DNA of 64,000 bases from an uncultured Lachnospiraceae bacterium (GTDB lineage Bacteria > Bacillota > Clostridia > Lachnospirales > Lachnospiraceae), in the NCBI GenBank assembly GCA_945949085.1, contig CAMFDJ010000002.1, positions 1-64,000 of the forward strand. Reading direction: 5' to 3'. The position numbers were made by a program, and so were the translations under genes. The notes beneath the pieces are model-generated. The model did no database searches. It saw nothing but the letters and a program-made list of their open reading frames with translations, and had not been told where the DNA came from. Below are positions 26,549 to 36,426 of the stretch, one piece after another. Each line of letters begins with the position of its first letter. Position 1 is the first letter of the stretch.

Positions 26549-27101
26549 ACGTAAAATAGAAGACGCTGTTAAAATGATACTGGAAGGGATTGGTGAGAAT
26601 CCTGACAGGGAAGGCCTTGTGGAGACCCCTGCGCGCATTGCCCGTATGTATGAGGAAATCTTTGCAGGTATGGAGGAAGAACCCAAAACACATCTGCAAA
26701 AGACATTTTCCAGCAGCAATACGGGAATCGTGCTGGAAAAGGATATCTCCTTCTATTCGATGTGTGAACATCATATGCTTCCGTTTTACGGGAAAGCGCA
26801 TGTCGCATATATACCGGATGGAAAAGTGGTGGGACTGAGCAAGCTTGCCAGATGTGTGGAAGTGTATGCAAAACGTCTGCAGCTGCAGGAACAGATGACA
26901 GATCAGATTGCAGATGCGCTGATGGAGGATCTGGGAGCAAAAGGAGCCATGGTCATGACGCAGGCAGAGCATATGTGTATGACAATGCGCGGCATCAAAA
27001 AGCCGGGCAGCAGTACAGTCAGCATTGCGGTAAGAGGGTGCTTTGCGCAGGATGAGAGCCTTCAGCGGATGTTTTTTGAGATGCTGGGAAATAGCAGATA
27101 G
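26538..27101 (+). CDS. folE: GTP cyclohydrolase I
   Basis: Converts GTP to 7,8-dihydroneopterin triphosphate, the first step of folate synthesis. The 187-aa enzyme retains the zinc and active-site residues: the Cys-His pair in [20 protein letters not shown] and the second cysteine in [13 protein letters not shown]. It overlaps folC by 11 bases, showing translational coupling. Confidence 0.98.
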   Translation: MVDKRKIEDAVKMILEGIGENPDREGLVETPARIARMYEEIFAGMEEEPKTHLQKTFSSSNTGIVLEKDISFYSMCEHHMLPFYGKAHVAYIPDGKVVGLSKLARCVEVYAKRLQLQEQMTDQIADALMEDLGAKGAMVMTQAEHMCMTMRGIKKPGSSTVSIAVRGCFAQDESLQRMFFEMLGNSR

Positions 27102-27165
27102 TGTCTTGCAGTCACACCGGAGACTATGAAAAAGAGGAAGACAGTTTACCAACAGGTGGGATGAT

Positions 27166-27651
27166 ATGACAGATCGGATCAATCGGATTTTGCAAAATGA
27201 GCAGTACCGTATGCATCTTTTGCACATAGACAGGCATGAGGCTGACAGAATATTCTGTCACCACAATATGGGACATTTCCTGGATGTGGCGAGGATCGCC
27301 ATGATTCTGAATGAGAAGGAACAGTATGGAATTGAGGATGAAATGATCTATGCGGCTGCACTTTTGCATGATATCGGCAGGTGGCAGCAGTATGAGACAG
27401 GAGAAGATCATGCACTTGTCAGTGCGCTTCTTGCGCCCGGGATTCTGACTGCATGTGGTTTTTCCGAAAACGAGCAGGAGCAGATTGTTTCAGCCATTGC
27501 CACGCATCGGGATAAAAATGTGATGCAGAAGCATAATCTGAACGGACTTTTGTACCGCGCGGACAAGCTCAGCCGCCCCTGCTTTGCATGTCAGCAGCAA
27601 AAGGCTTGTAACTGGAAGGGTGACAAGAAGAATCTCCTTTTGCAATATTAG
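27166..27651 (+). CDS. HD-domain phosphohydrolase in the folate operon
   Basis: A 161-aa HD-superfamily metal-dependent hydrolase. The ligands are H37 (GHFLDVARIA), H68-D69 (LLHDIGRW) and D133 (YRADKLSR). A short C-terminal Cys motif (C139, C142, C148) follows. It sits between folE and folP in the operon. The pathway step lacking a recognisable gene here is removal of phosphates from dihydroneopterin triphosphate (FolQ or an equivalent). Position and chemistry make this protein a candidate, but that is inference. It could instead be a general nucleotidase. Confidence 0.8.
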   Translation: MTDRINRILQNEQYRMHLLHIDRHEADRIFCHHNMGHFLDVARIAMILNEKEQYGIEDEMIYAAALLHDIGRWQQYETGEDHALVSALLAPGILTACGFSENEQEQIVSAIATHRDKNVMQKHNLNGLLYRADKLSRPCFACQQQKACNWKGDKKNLLLQY

Positions 27652-27759
27652 TGTGTGGAGTTTTTATCGGTCTTGATCAAGTGTTCGTTTGTTTATGCGG
27701 CTGCCGGGCATGGATGCAGAATAACAGAAGGATTGAGACAGGGAGAAGGAAGTGGAAAA

Positions 27760-28524
27760 GTGGAGCAGAAAGATAAAAATCAGGATATGATTTTAAATCG
27801 TTTGTTTGCAATGGCAGATGCAGAGTATAAGGCATTTCACAGCAGGCTGATGCCCACGATCGATCCGGACCGGATCATCGGTGTGCGCACACCTGCGCTG
27901 CGCAGGCTGGCAAAGGAACTAAAGGGGAGTGCGGAAGCAGAGGCGTTTCTGTCCGTTTTGCCGCATACCTATTATGAAGAAAATAATCTGCATGCCTTTC
28001 TGATCGAGGCGGAAAAATCATATGAAGCCTGTATCGAAAGACTGGATGTGTTTCTTCCTTTTATTGATAACTGGGCAACGTGTGATATGTTATCTCCCAA
28101 GGTGGTCAAAAACTATCCGGAGAGATTTCTTGTCAAAATACGGGAATGGATGGATGCGGAGCATGTTTATACGAAACGATTTGGAATCGGCATGCTGATG
28201 CGCTATTATCTGGAGGATTGGTTTTTGCCGGAATATCTTGGCTGGGTGGCGGCAATCAGAAGTGATGCGTATTACATCAATATGATGGTTGCATGGTTTT
28301 TTGCCACGGCGCTGGCAAAGCAGTATGATGAGACGATTATTTATCTGCAGCAGAAACGACTTCCGGAGTGGACACACAATAAGGCAATCCAGAAGGCGAT
28401 TGAGAGCAATCGAATTTCCGGGGAGCAAAAAGACTATCTGCGGACGCTGAAGGTGCGCAGCGAAAAAGAAAAGAAACAGGCGAAAGGAGAGATCGGATAT
28501 GAAAATAGGAAACAGGATATTTGA
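27760..28524 (+). CDS. AlkD-like DNA alkylation repair protein
   Basis: A ~254-aa all-helical HEAT-repeat protein of the AlkD DNA glycosylase family, which removes bulky or cationic alkylpurines. IGVRTPALRRLAKEL near the N-terminus, the DNWATCDMLSPK motif (Trp and Asp four residues apart, as in the AlkD active site) and the later NMMVAWFFATAL and KRLPEWTHNKAIQK segments are typical. The start is uncertain: GTG 27760 has a GGAGAAGG site, ATG 27787 is the alternative, and the reading frame stays open back to 27655. Its 3' end overlaps folP by 26 bases. Its place in a folate operon is unexplained. Confidence 0.85.
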   Translation: MEQKDKNQDMILNRLFAMADAEYKAFHSRLMPTIDPDRIIGVRTPALRRLAKELKGSAEAEAFLSVLPHTYYEENNLHAFLIEAEKSYEACIERLDVFLPFIDNWATCDMLSPKVVKNYPERFLVKIREWMDAEHVYTKRFGIGMLMRYYLEDWFLPEYLGWVAAIRSDAYYINMMVAWFFATALAKQYDETIIYLQQKRLPEWTHNKAIQKAIESNRISGEQKDYLRTLKVRSEKEKKQAKGEIGYENRKQDI

Positions 28525-29305
28525 TACAGCCAGGCATACTTACATCATGGGGATTTTGAATGTTACGCCGGACTCTTTTTCGGACGGCGGAAAATATAAC
28601 ACGCTTGATGCGGCACTTGCGCAGACAGAGAGGATGATTGCGGAGGGTGCAGACCTGATTGACATCGGTGGGGAATCCACAAGACTAGGCTATCAGATGC
28701 TGTCTGAAGAAGAGGAAATGGCGCGTGTTCTGCCTGTCATCGAAGCAGTGAAAAAAAGATTTGACACTCCGATTTCCCTGGATACCTATAAAGCGGGGGT
28801 GGCAAAAGCAGGCATTGCAGCGGGGGCAGACCTCATCAATGATATCTGGGGACTAAAATACGATCCGCAGATGGCTGGTGTCATTGCCAAGGCAGGTGTT
28901 CCCTGTTGTCTGATGCATAACAGGAAGCAGGCGGATTATCAGGATTTTATGCCAGATGTCCTGGCAGATATGGAACAGTCGCTGGAGATCGCGCAGAGCG
29001 CAGGTATTCCGTATCAGAATATTATTGTTGATCCGGGAGTCGGATTCGGGAAAAACTATGAACATAATCTGCAGATCATCAATCAGCTGGAAAAACTGCA
29101 CTGTTTTGGTCTGCCGGTACTTTTGGCTGCGAGTCGTAAATCGGTGATCGGGCTGACACTTGATCTTGACAAGGACAGTAGAGTGGAGGGGACGATTGCA
29201 ACCTCTGTGATTGGCGTGATGAAAGGCTGTAGCTTTGTACGCGTGCATGATGTGAAGGAAAATGTGCGCGCAGTGCGCATGACGCGTGCAATTCTGGATA
29301 GCTGA
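28499..29305 (+). CDS. folP: Dihydropteroate synthase
   Basis: Joins dihydropterin pyrophosphate with p-aminobenzoate to make dihydropteroate; this is the sulfonamide target. The 268-aa TIM barrel has GILNVTPDSFSDGG (loop 1), DIGGESTR, DPGVGFGK and AASRKS, all intact. The start, with an AAAGGAGA site, overlaps the AlkD-like gene by 26 bases. Confidence 0.98.
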   Translation: MKIGNRIFDTARHTYIMGILNVTPDSFSDGGKYNTLDAALAQTERMIAEGADLIDIGGESTRLGYQMLSEEEEMARVLPVIEAVKKRFDTPISLDTYKAGVAKAGIAAGADLINDIWGLKYDPQMAGVIAKAGVPCCLMHNRKQADYQDFMPDVLADMEQSLEIAQSAGIPYQNIIVDPGVGFGKNYEHNLQIINQLEKLHCFGLPVLLAASRKSVIGLTLDLDKDSRVEGTIATSVIGVMKGCSFVRVHDVKENVRAVRMTRAILDS

Positions 29306-29349
29306 TGAGCAGTAAAATTGAGAGACAGAAAAGATAAGGCAGGCAGAGG

Positions 29350-30168
29350 ATGGATCAAATAACGATTACGGGACTTCGTGTATTCGCATTTCATGGGGTC
29401 TACAGGGAAGAAAATGAAAAAGGGCAGGATTTTATCGTGAATGCCAGGCTCTTTATGGATATGGATCAGGCGGCAAGAACGGATGAGATGACTGACAGTG
29501 TCCACTACGGAGAGGTATGTGAGCTGCTGAGCAGTTTTTTGCAGGAGCATACCTATCACCTTATGGAGACGGCTGTGACGGAAGCGATAAAAGAAGTACT
29601 GCTTACCTACCCGTTGTTGAGCGGTATGGAAATGGAATTATGTAAACCAAATGCGCCGATTGCGCTTCCCTTTGAAAATGTTTCTGTGACAAGAAGCTTC
29701 TTTTGGCATACGGCATACCTTGCGCTTGGATCGAATTTGGGAGACAGAGAGAGGTATTTGGAAGGAGCGGTAGACCGGCTTGCAGCGGACCGGAATTTTC
29801 AGGTGAAAAAGAAATCTGACTGGATAGAGACAAAGCCTTACGGAGGTGTTGTGCAGGATGATTTTTTGAATGGGGTCATCGCAGTAAAGACACTGCTTTC
29901 TCCGATACAGCTCCTTAACAGATTACATGAGATAGAAGCGGCAGCAGACCGCAGGAGAGAGGTGCACTGGGGACCGCGCACGCTGGATCTGGATATTCTT
30001 TTCTACGATGATCTGGTCATGGATACGGAGCAATTGGTCATTCCGCATCCGGATCTGCAAAATCGCAGTTTTGTGCTAAATCCGCTTTGTCAGATCGCGC
30101 CATATCTGAGACACCCGCTTTTGCAAAAAACAGTCTTGCAGCTGAAAAACGATCTGCAGAAGGTGTGA
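29350..30168 (+). CDS. folBK: Dihydroneopterin aldolase / HPPK fusion
   Basis: A bifunctional 272-aa protein. Residues 1-115 are FolB (ITGLRVFAFHGVYREENEKGQDF, with the HG motif), which cleaves dihydroneopterin. Residues ~118-272 are FolK (YLALGSNLGDRERYLEGAVDRL, then WGPRTLDLDILFYDD and IPHPDLQNRSFVL), which pyrophosphorylates the product for FolP. FolB-FolK fusions are common in Clostridia. It closes the folate operon; a terminator follows. Confidence 0.97.
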   Translation: MDQITITGLRVFAFHGVYREENEKGQDFIVNARLFMDMDQAARTDEMTDSVHYGEVCELLSSFLQEHTYHLMETAVTEAIKEVLLTYPLLSGMEMELCKPNAPIALPFENVSVTRSFFWHTAYLALGSNLGDRERYLEGAVDRLAADRNFQVKKKSDWIETKPYGGVVQDDFLNGVIAVKTLLSPIQLLNRLHEIEAAADRRREVHWGPRTLDLDILFYDDLVMDTEQLVIPHPDLQNRSFVLNPLCQIAPYLRHPLLQKTVLQLKNDLQKV

Positions 30169-30220
30169 CGTAGAAAGCATACGGATACATTGGCCGAAAT
30201 AGAAAAACAGTAACACGAAA

Positions 30221-30252
30221 AAAGACCGGAAGCATGATTACTTCCGGTTTTC
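30221..30252 (+). terminator. Terminator of the folate operon
   Basis: ACCGGAAG (30225-30232) pairs with CTTCCGGT (30241-30248), followed by TTTCTG. The A-rich left flank may let it work for the convergent DUF5050 gene as well. Confidence 0.75.
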
Positions 30253-30306
30253 TGTGCTCATTTTTGCGTCATTCGTTTGCCTGATCAGTAGCCTCCGGGT
30301 ATGCGC

Positions 30307-31344
30307 TTATTTCATGTTGGCGTAAGCGGCTTCCTTGGCGCTTTCAAATGTCCTGACATCTATCGCGCCGGTTGTCGGCGTATGATAAACGGGGGTATCG
30401 GCGCCAAAAGCGTGAAAGTAGACATATTGGGAGGTAATATTGATATCACTGTAATTTCCTGTTGCAACAACTTCGGAATTTGAACCGTCGGTCAGCATTC
30501 GCATCAGCGCGGGAGCCTCGGAATCATTTTTCTGATAATAAATATAACTGCCAAAGACATTAAAGCAGTCAACGCGATCGGTGGTCAGCACCTCTGATGC
30601 TCCGGATGCCAGACTGTAGCGACAGAGGTTGTAATCATGATCCGTATCAAGGAAGTAGATGTAATTGTCATACAGCGTGGGAAACCACATATTGTATGCG
30701 TAGACGAGACTGGAGGAACCTGTGGCAGTATCCATATAATACAGATAATGGTCATCTACAGTACCATTGTAATAAATGCCGCCGCTTGTTGCGCTGGCAG
30801 GATTGAGCAGGAAGGTGGTGCGCTCCCGCATGTTTTTCTTATCTGTACTGATACTGTAAAGCTGTCGCGTCATTGCGCCGGTGACTGCTTTTTCATAAAA
30901 CAGGGTATTGCCGGCCAGAACGACTGTATGACAGTCGGATTTATCAAGACATAAAATATTCTCCCCGTTTCGTTCACAGCGGTACAGACCGGACATATGG
31001 ACCACAAAACCAAGACCGGAAGCGCCGGTGGAGTCTTTCTGGTAGTAATACAGATGTTTGCCTCCAAAGTTGATAAAGGCTACTTCGGCATGATTGAGCT
31101 TTTTGATGTCGCTCTCATCTGGATTCATGCTGTACAGGGTGCCACCGTCATATGCATTTGCAAAATAGATGCGGTCCTCCGTTTCACAGAAAAGCCCATT
31201 GTTATTTAAATTACCGGCAGTATTTCCGATGGTATCGGGCGGATTCGTTTCGATTCGCTGTAAAAAGTAGGAGCATACCGATATTGCGATCAGTATGAGC
31301 AGGACACCGGAAAGAGAAAGGATGACGGTCTTTTTGCTATTCAT
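30307..31344 (-). CDS. Membrane-anchored DUF5050 beta-propeller-like protein
   Basis: A 345-aa extracytoplasmic protein with one N-terminal membrane helix (residues ~8-28) and no clear signal-peptidase site, so it is probably anchored. The rest is made of repeats of the form 'xxIYFxxxxDxxxLYRyxxxG' (IYFANAYDGGTLYSMN, LYYYQKDSTG, IYFLDTDHDYNLCRYS, IYYQKNDSEAPALMRM), typical of DUF5050 and suggesting a propeller. The repeats may bind glycans or peptides, but the role is unknown. It is divergent from pheA and convergent with the folate operon. Confidence 0.8.
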   Translation of the reverse strand: MNSKKTVILSLSGVLLILIAISVCSYFLQRIETNPPDTIGNTAGNLNNNGLFCETEDRIYFANAYDGGTLYSMNPDESDIKKLNHAEVAFINFGGKHLYYYQKDSTGASGLGFVVHMSGLYRCERNGENILCLDKSDCHTVVLAGNTLFYEKAVTGAMTRQLYSISTDKKNMRERTTFLLNPASATSGGIYYNGTVDDHYLYYMDTATGSSSLVYAYNMWFPTLYDNYIYFLDTDHDYNLCRYSLASGASEVLTTDRVDCFNVFGSYIYYQKNDSEAPALMRMLTDGSNSEVVATGNYSDINITSQYVYFHAFGADTPVYHTPTTGAIDVRTFESAKEAAYANMK

Positions 31345-31491
31345 ATATTGCCTCCTTCATCGTTCATCTGTTATCAGTATATCATAAGCTTAGGGGATTT
31401 GCACCTTGTCTTTGCGCGGCAATTGTTGTAAGCTATCAGAGAGGAAAAAGGATGTTTTTGCAACGGGCATAAACAGAAATGAGGTACAAAA

Positions 31492-32616
31492 ATGGATTTA
31501 CTGACATTACGGGATCAGATCGATGGCATTGACAGACAGATTGTGGAGTTATATGAAGACAGGATGAAGCTTTGCGCACAGGTCGCGGAGTACAAGATTG
31601 AAACAGGCAAAAAAGTTTTTGATAAAAAGCGGGAAGAAGAAAAGATTCGGAAGGCAAAGGCGATGACACACAATGCTTTTAATGAAAAAGGGATTGAAGA
31701 ACTCTTTGAGCAGATCATGTCCATGAGCAGAAAGCTGCAGTATCAGCTGCTTGCCGAAAAAGGCTGTATCGGAAGACTCCCTTTTATCGGTGTGGACTGT
31801 CTTGAGACAAAGAAGGCAAGAGTGGTATTTCAGGGCGCAGAGGGCGCATATTCGCAGGCGGCGATGGCAGAGTATTTTGGTGATGAGGTCAATAGTTTTC
31901 ATGTAGATACCTTTCGCGATGCAATGAGTGCAATTGATGAGGGAAGTGCGGATTTTGCAGTGTTGCCGATTGAAAATTCCACTGCAGGGATTGTCAGTGA
32001 AATCTATGATCTTCTGGTGGAATTTGAAAACTATATCGTGGGCGAACAGATCATAAAAATTGAGCACTGTGTATTAGGACTTCCGGGGACCGACCTGGAA
32101 CAGGTAAAAACGGTTTATTCTCATCCCCAGTCTCTGATGCAGAGCAGCCGTTTTTTAAGTACAAGAAACTGGCAGCAGATCAGTATGCAGAATAATGCAT
32201 TTGCCGCGCAGAAGGTAAAGCAGGATGGAGATCCTACGCAAGTGGCGATTGCCAGTGAATATGCTGCAAAGATCTACGGACTTGATGTGCTCAAAAAAGG
32301 GGTCAATCAGTCCAGCACGAATTCCACGCGGTTTATCATCGTGACAAACCAGAAGATTTTCAAAAAGGATGCGGGCAAGATCAGCATATGCTTTGAAGTG
32401 CCGCACCAGAGTGGTTCCCTGTATCACATGCTCTCCCATTTTATTTACAACAATCTGAATATGTGCAAGATCGAGAGCCGCCCGATTGAGGATCGGAACT
32501 GGGAATACCGGTTCTTTGTGGATTTTGAAGGCAATCTGGCAGACAGTGCGGTAAAGAATGCGCTAAGAGGCCTTCGGGATGAAACGAGAAACATGAAGAT
32601 ACTGGGCAATTATTGA
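31492..32616 (+). CDS. pheA: Bifunctional chorismate mutase / prephenate dehydratase
   Basis: Makes phenylpyruvate from chorismate in phenylalanine synthesis. The 374-aa chain has an AroQ chorismate mutase domain (residues 1-90: LRDQIDGIDRQIVELYEDRM), then the dehydratase (VVFQGAEGAYSQAA, LPIENSTAGIV, NSTRFIIVT) and a C-terminal ACT domain with the phenylalanine-binding ESRPIEDRNWEYRFFVD. It leads a tight run with ppx, ppk1 and gph, an odd pairing. A TTGTCT-17-TAAGCT promoter may lie at 31406-31434. Confidence 0.97.
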   Translation: MDLLTLRDQIDGIDRQIVELYEDRMKLCAQVAEYKIETGKKVFDKKREEEKIRKAKAMTHNAFNEKGIEELFEQIMSMSRKLQYQLLAEKGCIGRLPFIGVDCLETKKARVVFQGAEGAYSQAAMAEYFGDEVNSFHVDTFRDAMSAIDEGSADFAVLPIENSTAGIVSEIYDLLVEFENYIVGEQIIKIEHCVLGLPGTDLEQVKTVYSHPQSLMQSSRFLSTRNWQQISMQNNAFAAQKVKQDGDPTQVAIASEYAAKIYGLDVLKKGVNQSSTNSTRFIIVTNQKIFKKDAGKISICFEVPHQSGSLYHMLSHFIYNNLNMCKIESRPIEDRNWEYRFFVDFEGNLADSAVKNALRGLRDETRNMKILGNY

Positions 32617-32639
32617 TACGGGGCGGAAGGACAAAAAGG

Positions 32640-34184
32640 ATGGCAGTCAGAACATTTGCGGCAATAGATGTAGGTTCTTATGAGCTTACCATGAAGATAT
32701 TTGAAATCTCACAAAAACTTGGTCTTCGGGAAATCGATTGTATCAGTCACCGGATTGAGCTTGGTACGGATACGTATAACACCGGAAAGATCAGCAATGA
32801 GCGCGTAGACGAGCTCTGTGATGTGCTGAAGGAATTTAAGCGTATCATGGAAGGGTATAAGGTTGATGGCTACAAGGCATACGGAACCAGCGCAATCAGG
32901 GAAACGGAGAACACACTGATTGTCCTGGATACCATTGCAGGCCGGACCGGGATCAAGGTGGATGTCATCAGCAATTCCGAGCAGCGTTTTCTGGATTATA
33001 AAGCAATCGCATCCAAGGGCGAAGGGTTTCGAAGGATCATAGAAAAGGGAACGGTGATCGTGGATATCGGTGGTGGCAGTATTCAGGTATCGCTGTTTGA
33101 TAAGGATTCTCTTGTGACGACACAAAATATCAGGCTGGGTGTACTTCGCATGAGAGACAGAATTTTGTCAATGCCGGTAAAACCGTCTGATTATGAGCGT
33201 CTGATCGAGGAGATGGTGGATAATCAATTGGAGGTTCTCAAGAAGATGTATTTCAAAGACCGCCAGATCAGCCATATCATTGTGGTGGACGATTATCTCT
33301 CTGCGGTCATGCAGAGACCGCAGATCTGTGGGGAAAAGCCGGGCTTTATGACCAGACAGCAATGTTTTGATTTCGTGGAGGCTATCAAAGGGAAAAACAG
33401 ACAGGAGATGGCAGTATCTCTCGGCATTTCGGAAGAAGAGACCTTTTTGCTGTTTAACAGTGCTGTTTTGATGAAACGGATTTTGCAGATGCTGGATGCA
33501 GATCTGCTCTGGGCACCCGGTGTCACACTCTGCGACGGTATCGTATATGAATATGCAGAAAATCACAGGCTGATCAAACCGGAGCACGATTTTGAAAAGG
33601 ATATTCTGGCATGTGCAGCGACGATCAGCAAGCGCTATATGGGAAGCCGCAAGCGAAGTGAGTCGATGGAGAATATCGCACTGACGATCTTTGACAGCAT
33701 GAAAAAGGTACATGGTCTGAAAAGCAGGGAACGACTTTTGTTGCAGCTTGCGGCAAAGCTCTATGATTGTGGGAAATACATCAGTATGGCAAATGTGGGG
33801 GAATGCTCCTACAGTATTATTATGGCAACGGAGATCATAGGCTTGTCCCATCAGGAGAGGGAGATTGTCGCCAATGTGGTCAAGTATAACAGACTGGAAT
33901 TTGGCTATTACAGCGAGCTGAGTAAGAGTACGCAGCTTGACAGGCAGACTTATCTGACGGTGGCAAAGCTGACAGCAATCTTAAAGCTTGCGAACGGACT
34001 TGACAGAAGTCATAAGATGAAATTCAAGACCATCAAGGCTGTGCTGAAGGAGAATGAACTGCAGCTTACGGTAGATGCAGCGGTTGACCTGACACTTGAG
34101 AAGGGACTGCTGGGACCGAAGGCACAGCTGTTTGAAGAGGTGTATCGCATCCACCCTGTCATCAGACAGAAAAAGATGTCATAG
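32640..34184 (+). CDS. ppx: Ppx/GppA-family phosphatase with HD-like C-terminal domain
   Basis: A 514-aa protein of the exopolyphosphatase / pppGpp phosphatase family. The N-terminal ASKHA fold shows AAIDVGSYELTMKIFE, YGTSAIRE and VIVDIGGGSIQVSLF. The C-terminal ~200 residues form the helical HD-like domain of longer Ppx proteins. It starts 23 bases after pheA and precedes ppk1, which argues for polyphosphate turnover; pppGpp hydrolysis is also possible in this family. The true start is the ATG at 32640 with a GGAAGGA site. Confidence 0.9.
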   Translation: MAVRTFAAIDVGSYELTMKIFEISQKLGLREIDCISHRIELGTDTYNTGKISNERVDELCDVLKEFKRIMEGYKVDGYKAYGTSAIRETENTLIVLDTIAGRTGIKVDVISNSEQRFLDYKAIASKGEGFRRIIEKGTVIVDIGGGSIQVSLFDKDSLVTTQNIRLGVLRMRDRILSMPVKPSDYERLIEEMVDNQLEVLKKMYFKDRQISHIIVVDDYLSAVMQRPQICGEKPGFMTRQQCFDFVEAIKGKNRQEMAVSLGISEEETFLLFNSAVLMKRILQMLDADLLWAPGVTLCDGIVYEYAENHRLIKPEHDFEKDILACAATISKRYMGSRKRSESMENIALTIFDSMKKVHGLKSRERLLLQLAAKLYDCGKYISMANVGECSYSIIMATEIIGLSHQEREIVANVVKYNRLEFGYYSELSKSTQLDRQTYLTVAKLTAILKLANGLDRSHKMKFKTIKAVLKENELQLTVDAAVDLTLEKGLLGPKAQLFEEVYRIHPVIRQKKMS

Positions 34185-34269
34185 ATTTTGAAAGAGCTCA
34201 TAAGAGAAGAGAGCATCTGCGTTTCACACCGGACATTTGAAGAGAAAAGAAGGACAGAAGGGTAAACAT

Positions 34270-36426
34270 ATGAGTGAGAAACATCTTTACCGGAATCCGG
34301 AATATTATACTAACCGGGAACTGAGCTGGCTGGCATTTGACAGCCGTATTTTGAGCGAGGCAAGGGACAAGACGATTCCCCTGTTTGAGCGAATTAAATT
34401 TTTGAGCATCACATCTTCCAATCTGGATGAGTTTTTTATGGTGCGTGTGGCATCCCTGAAGGATATGGTGAATGCGGGGTATTCCAAGAAGGATATTGCG
34501 GGAATGACAGCCGCGCAGCAGCTGAAAGCCGTCAATCATGTGACGCATGAGCTGGTGGGACAGCAATATGTCACCTACAACCGCAGTATTGTGCCGCAGC
34601 TTGCACAAAATGGTCTGGTCATCATTTCGCATCATGAAAATCTGACGGCAAAGCAGGAGGCATATCTGAATCGGTATTTTGAGGATGAAATTTATCCTGT
34701 CCTCACACCGATGGCGGTGGATTCCTCCAGACCGTTTCCGCTGATTCGGAACAAGTCGCTCAATATCGGTGCGCTTTTGCAAAAAAAGGGCGAGGAGACG
34801 GCAGAGATTGAATTTGCCACAGTGCAGGTACCGTCTGTTCTGCCGCGTATCATTTCTCTCCCGGATACCCTTTTTGAAGATGAGGCAAAGGCACATGTCA
34901 TTTTGCTTGAGGAAGTGATCGAGCATTATATTGATAAGCTGTTTCTCAATTATCATGTGATCTGTGCGCATCCGTTCCGCATTATGCGAAACGCGGATCT
35001 GTCCATCGATGAGGATGAGGCGGAGGATCTGCTCAAGGAGATCGAGAAACAGCTCAAAAAGAGACAATGGGGGGAAGCCATCCGTCTGGAAGTGGAGGAA
35101 GGCATCGATAAGAGACTCCTTCGCATCATCAAAAAAGAGCTGAAGCTGGAAGAAGAAGATATCTACCGGATCAGCGGACCGCTTGACCTGACTTTTTTGA
35201 TGAAAATGTATGGCATGCAGGGGTTTGAGACACTTAAGAATCCGTCTTTTCTGCCGCAAATGGTGCCACAGCTTATGCCTGATACGGATATTTTTGAACA
35301 GATCAGGAAGCAGGATATCCTGTTGCATCATCCGTATCAGACCTTTGAACCTGTGGTTCGGTTTGTCAGACAGGCAGCAAAGGATCCGCAGGTGCTTGCC
35401 ATCAAACAGACACTTTACCGCGTCAGCGGCAATTCTCCGATCATCAAGGCGCTTGCCCAGGCTGCGGAGAACGGCAAACAGGTATCTGTTCTCGTGGAAT
35501 TAAAGGCGCGTTTTGATGAGGAAAATAATATTGTGTGGGCAAAGATGCTGGAGAAAGCGGGGTGTCATGTGATTTATGGTCTCGTCGGACTGAAAACGCA
35601 CTCTAAGATCACGCTGGTCGTGCGTAGAGAGGAAGACGGAATCCGCCGTTATGTACATCTGGGCACCGGAAATTATAATGATGCTACCGCAAAGCTGTAC
35701 ACAGACGTGGGACTTTTGACCTGCGATGAGTCGATTGGAGAGGATGCTACGGCAGTATTTAATATGCTGTCCGGTTATTCTGAGCCAAAAAGCTGGAACC
35801 AGCTTGCGCTTGCACCGCTCTGGCTGAAGGATAAATTTTTGTATCTGATCCGCAGAGAGGAAGAAAATGCCAAAAAAGGCATACCGGGCAGAATTATTGC
35901 CAAAATGAATTCGCTCTGCGATCAGGATATTATTGAAGCACTATACAGCGCAAGCGCCGCAGGAGTCAAGATTGATCTGATTGTGCGCGGAATCTGCTGT
36001 TTAAAGGTGGGAATTGCAGGAATCAGTGAAAATATATCGGTGCGTTCCATTGTCGGAAATTTTCTGGAGCATGCCCGCATTTTCTATTTTGAAAATGGCG
36101 GTAATCCACAGCTATATGCCGGCAGCGCGGACTGGATGCCCCGCAATCTTGACAGGCGTGTGGAGATTTTGTTCCCGCTGCTCGCAAAGGATGTCAAAGA
36201 AAAGGCATTGCATATTCTGCAGGTGCAACTTGACGATACCATGAAGGCGCATCTTTTGCAGCCGGATGATACCTATGAAAAGATAGATAAGAGGGGGAAG
36301 AAGCATATCTGTGCACAGGATGTTTTTTGTCAGGAGGCGCTGCGTGATGCACAGGCTCTGCAGATATCACCGGCAACAGGAAGTCGCGTCTTTATTCCGG
36401 AGCAGCATCAGGAGGATGGAGAGTAA
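34270..36426 (+). CDS. ppk1: Polyphosphate kinase 1
   Basis: Makes long-chain inorganic polyphosphate from ATP, reversibly. The 718-aa enzyme shows the N-terminal NRELSWLAFDSRIL, the phosphorylated histidine region GLKTHSKITLVVRRE, VHLGTGNYN, and the second active-site region LYAGSADWMPRNLDRRVE. The ATG at 34270 has a GAAGGG site. The gph stop-start junction is immediate (TAA ATG). Pairing with ppx gives a make-and-break polyphosphate module. Confidence 0.97.
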   Translation: MSEKHLYRNPEYYTNRELSWLAFDSRILSEARDKTIPLFERIKFLSITSSNLDEFFMVRVASLKDMVNAGYSKKDIAGMTAAQQLKAVNHVTHELVGQQYVTYNRSIVPQLAQNGLVIISHHENLTAKQEAYLNRYFEDEIYPVLTPMAVDSSRPFPLIRNKSLNIGALLQKKGEETAEIEFATVQVPSVLPRIISLPDTLFEDEAKAHVILLEEVIEHYIDKLFLNYHVICAHPFRIMRNADLSIDEDEAEDLLKEIEKQLKKRQWGEAIRLEVEEGIDKRLLRIIKKELKLEEEDIYRISGPLDLTFLMKMYGMQGFETLKNPSFLPQMVPQLMPDTDIFEQIRKQDILLHHPYQTFEPVVRFVRQAAKDPQVLAIKQTLYRVSGNSPIIKALAQAAENGKQVSVLVELKARFDEENNIVWAKMLEKAGCHVIYGLVGLKTHSKITLVVRREEDGIRRYVHLGTGNYNDATAKLYTDVGLLTCDESIGEDATAVFNMLSGYSEPKSWNQLALAPLWLKDKFLYLIRREEENAKKGIPGRIIAKMNSLCDQDIIEALYSASAAGVKIDLIVRGICCLKVGIAGISENISVRSIVGNFLEHARIFYFENGGNPQLYAGSADWMPRNLDRRVEILFPLLAKDVKEKALHILQVQLDDTMKAHLLQPDDTYEKIDKRGKKHICAQDVFCQEALRDAQALQISPATGSRVFIPEQHQEDGE

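Noticed and set aside
26508..27227. A 239-codon frame antisense to folE
   Set aside because: It overlaps the clear folE gene and shows no family motif.
34198..35331. A 377-codon reading frame antisense to ppk1
   Set aside because: It mirrors the codon pattern of ppk1, has no ribosome site and no recognisable domain.
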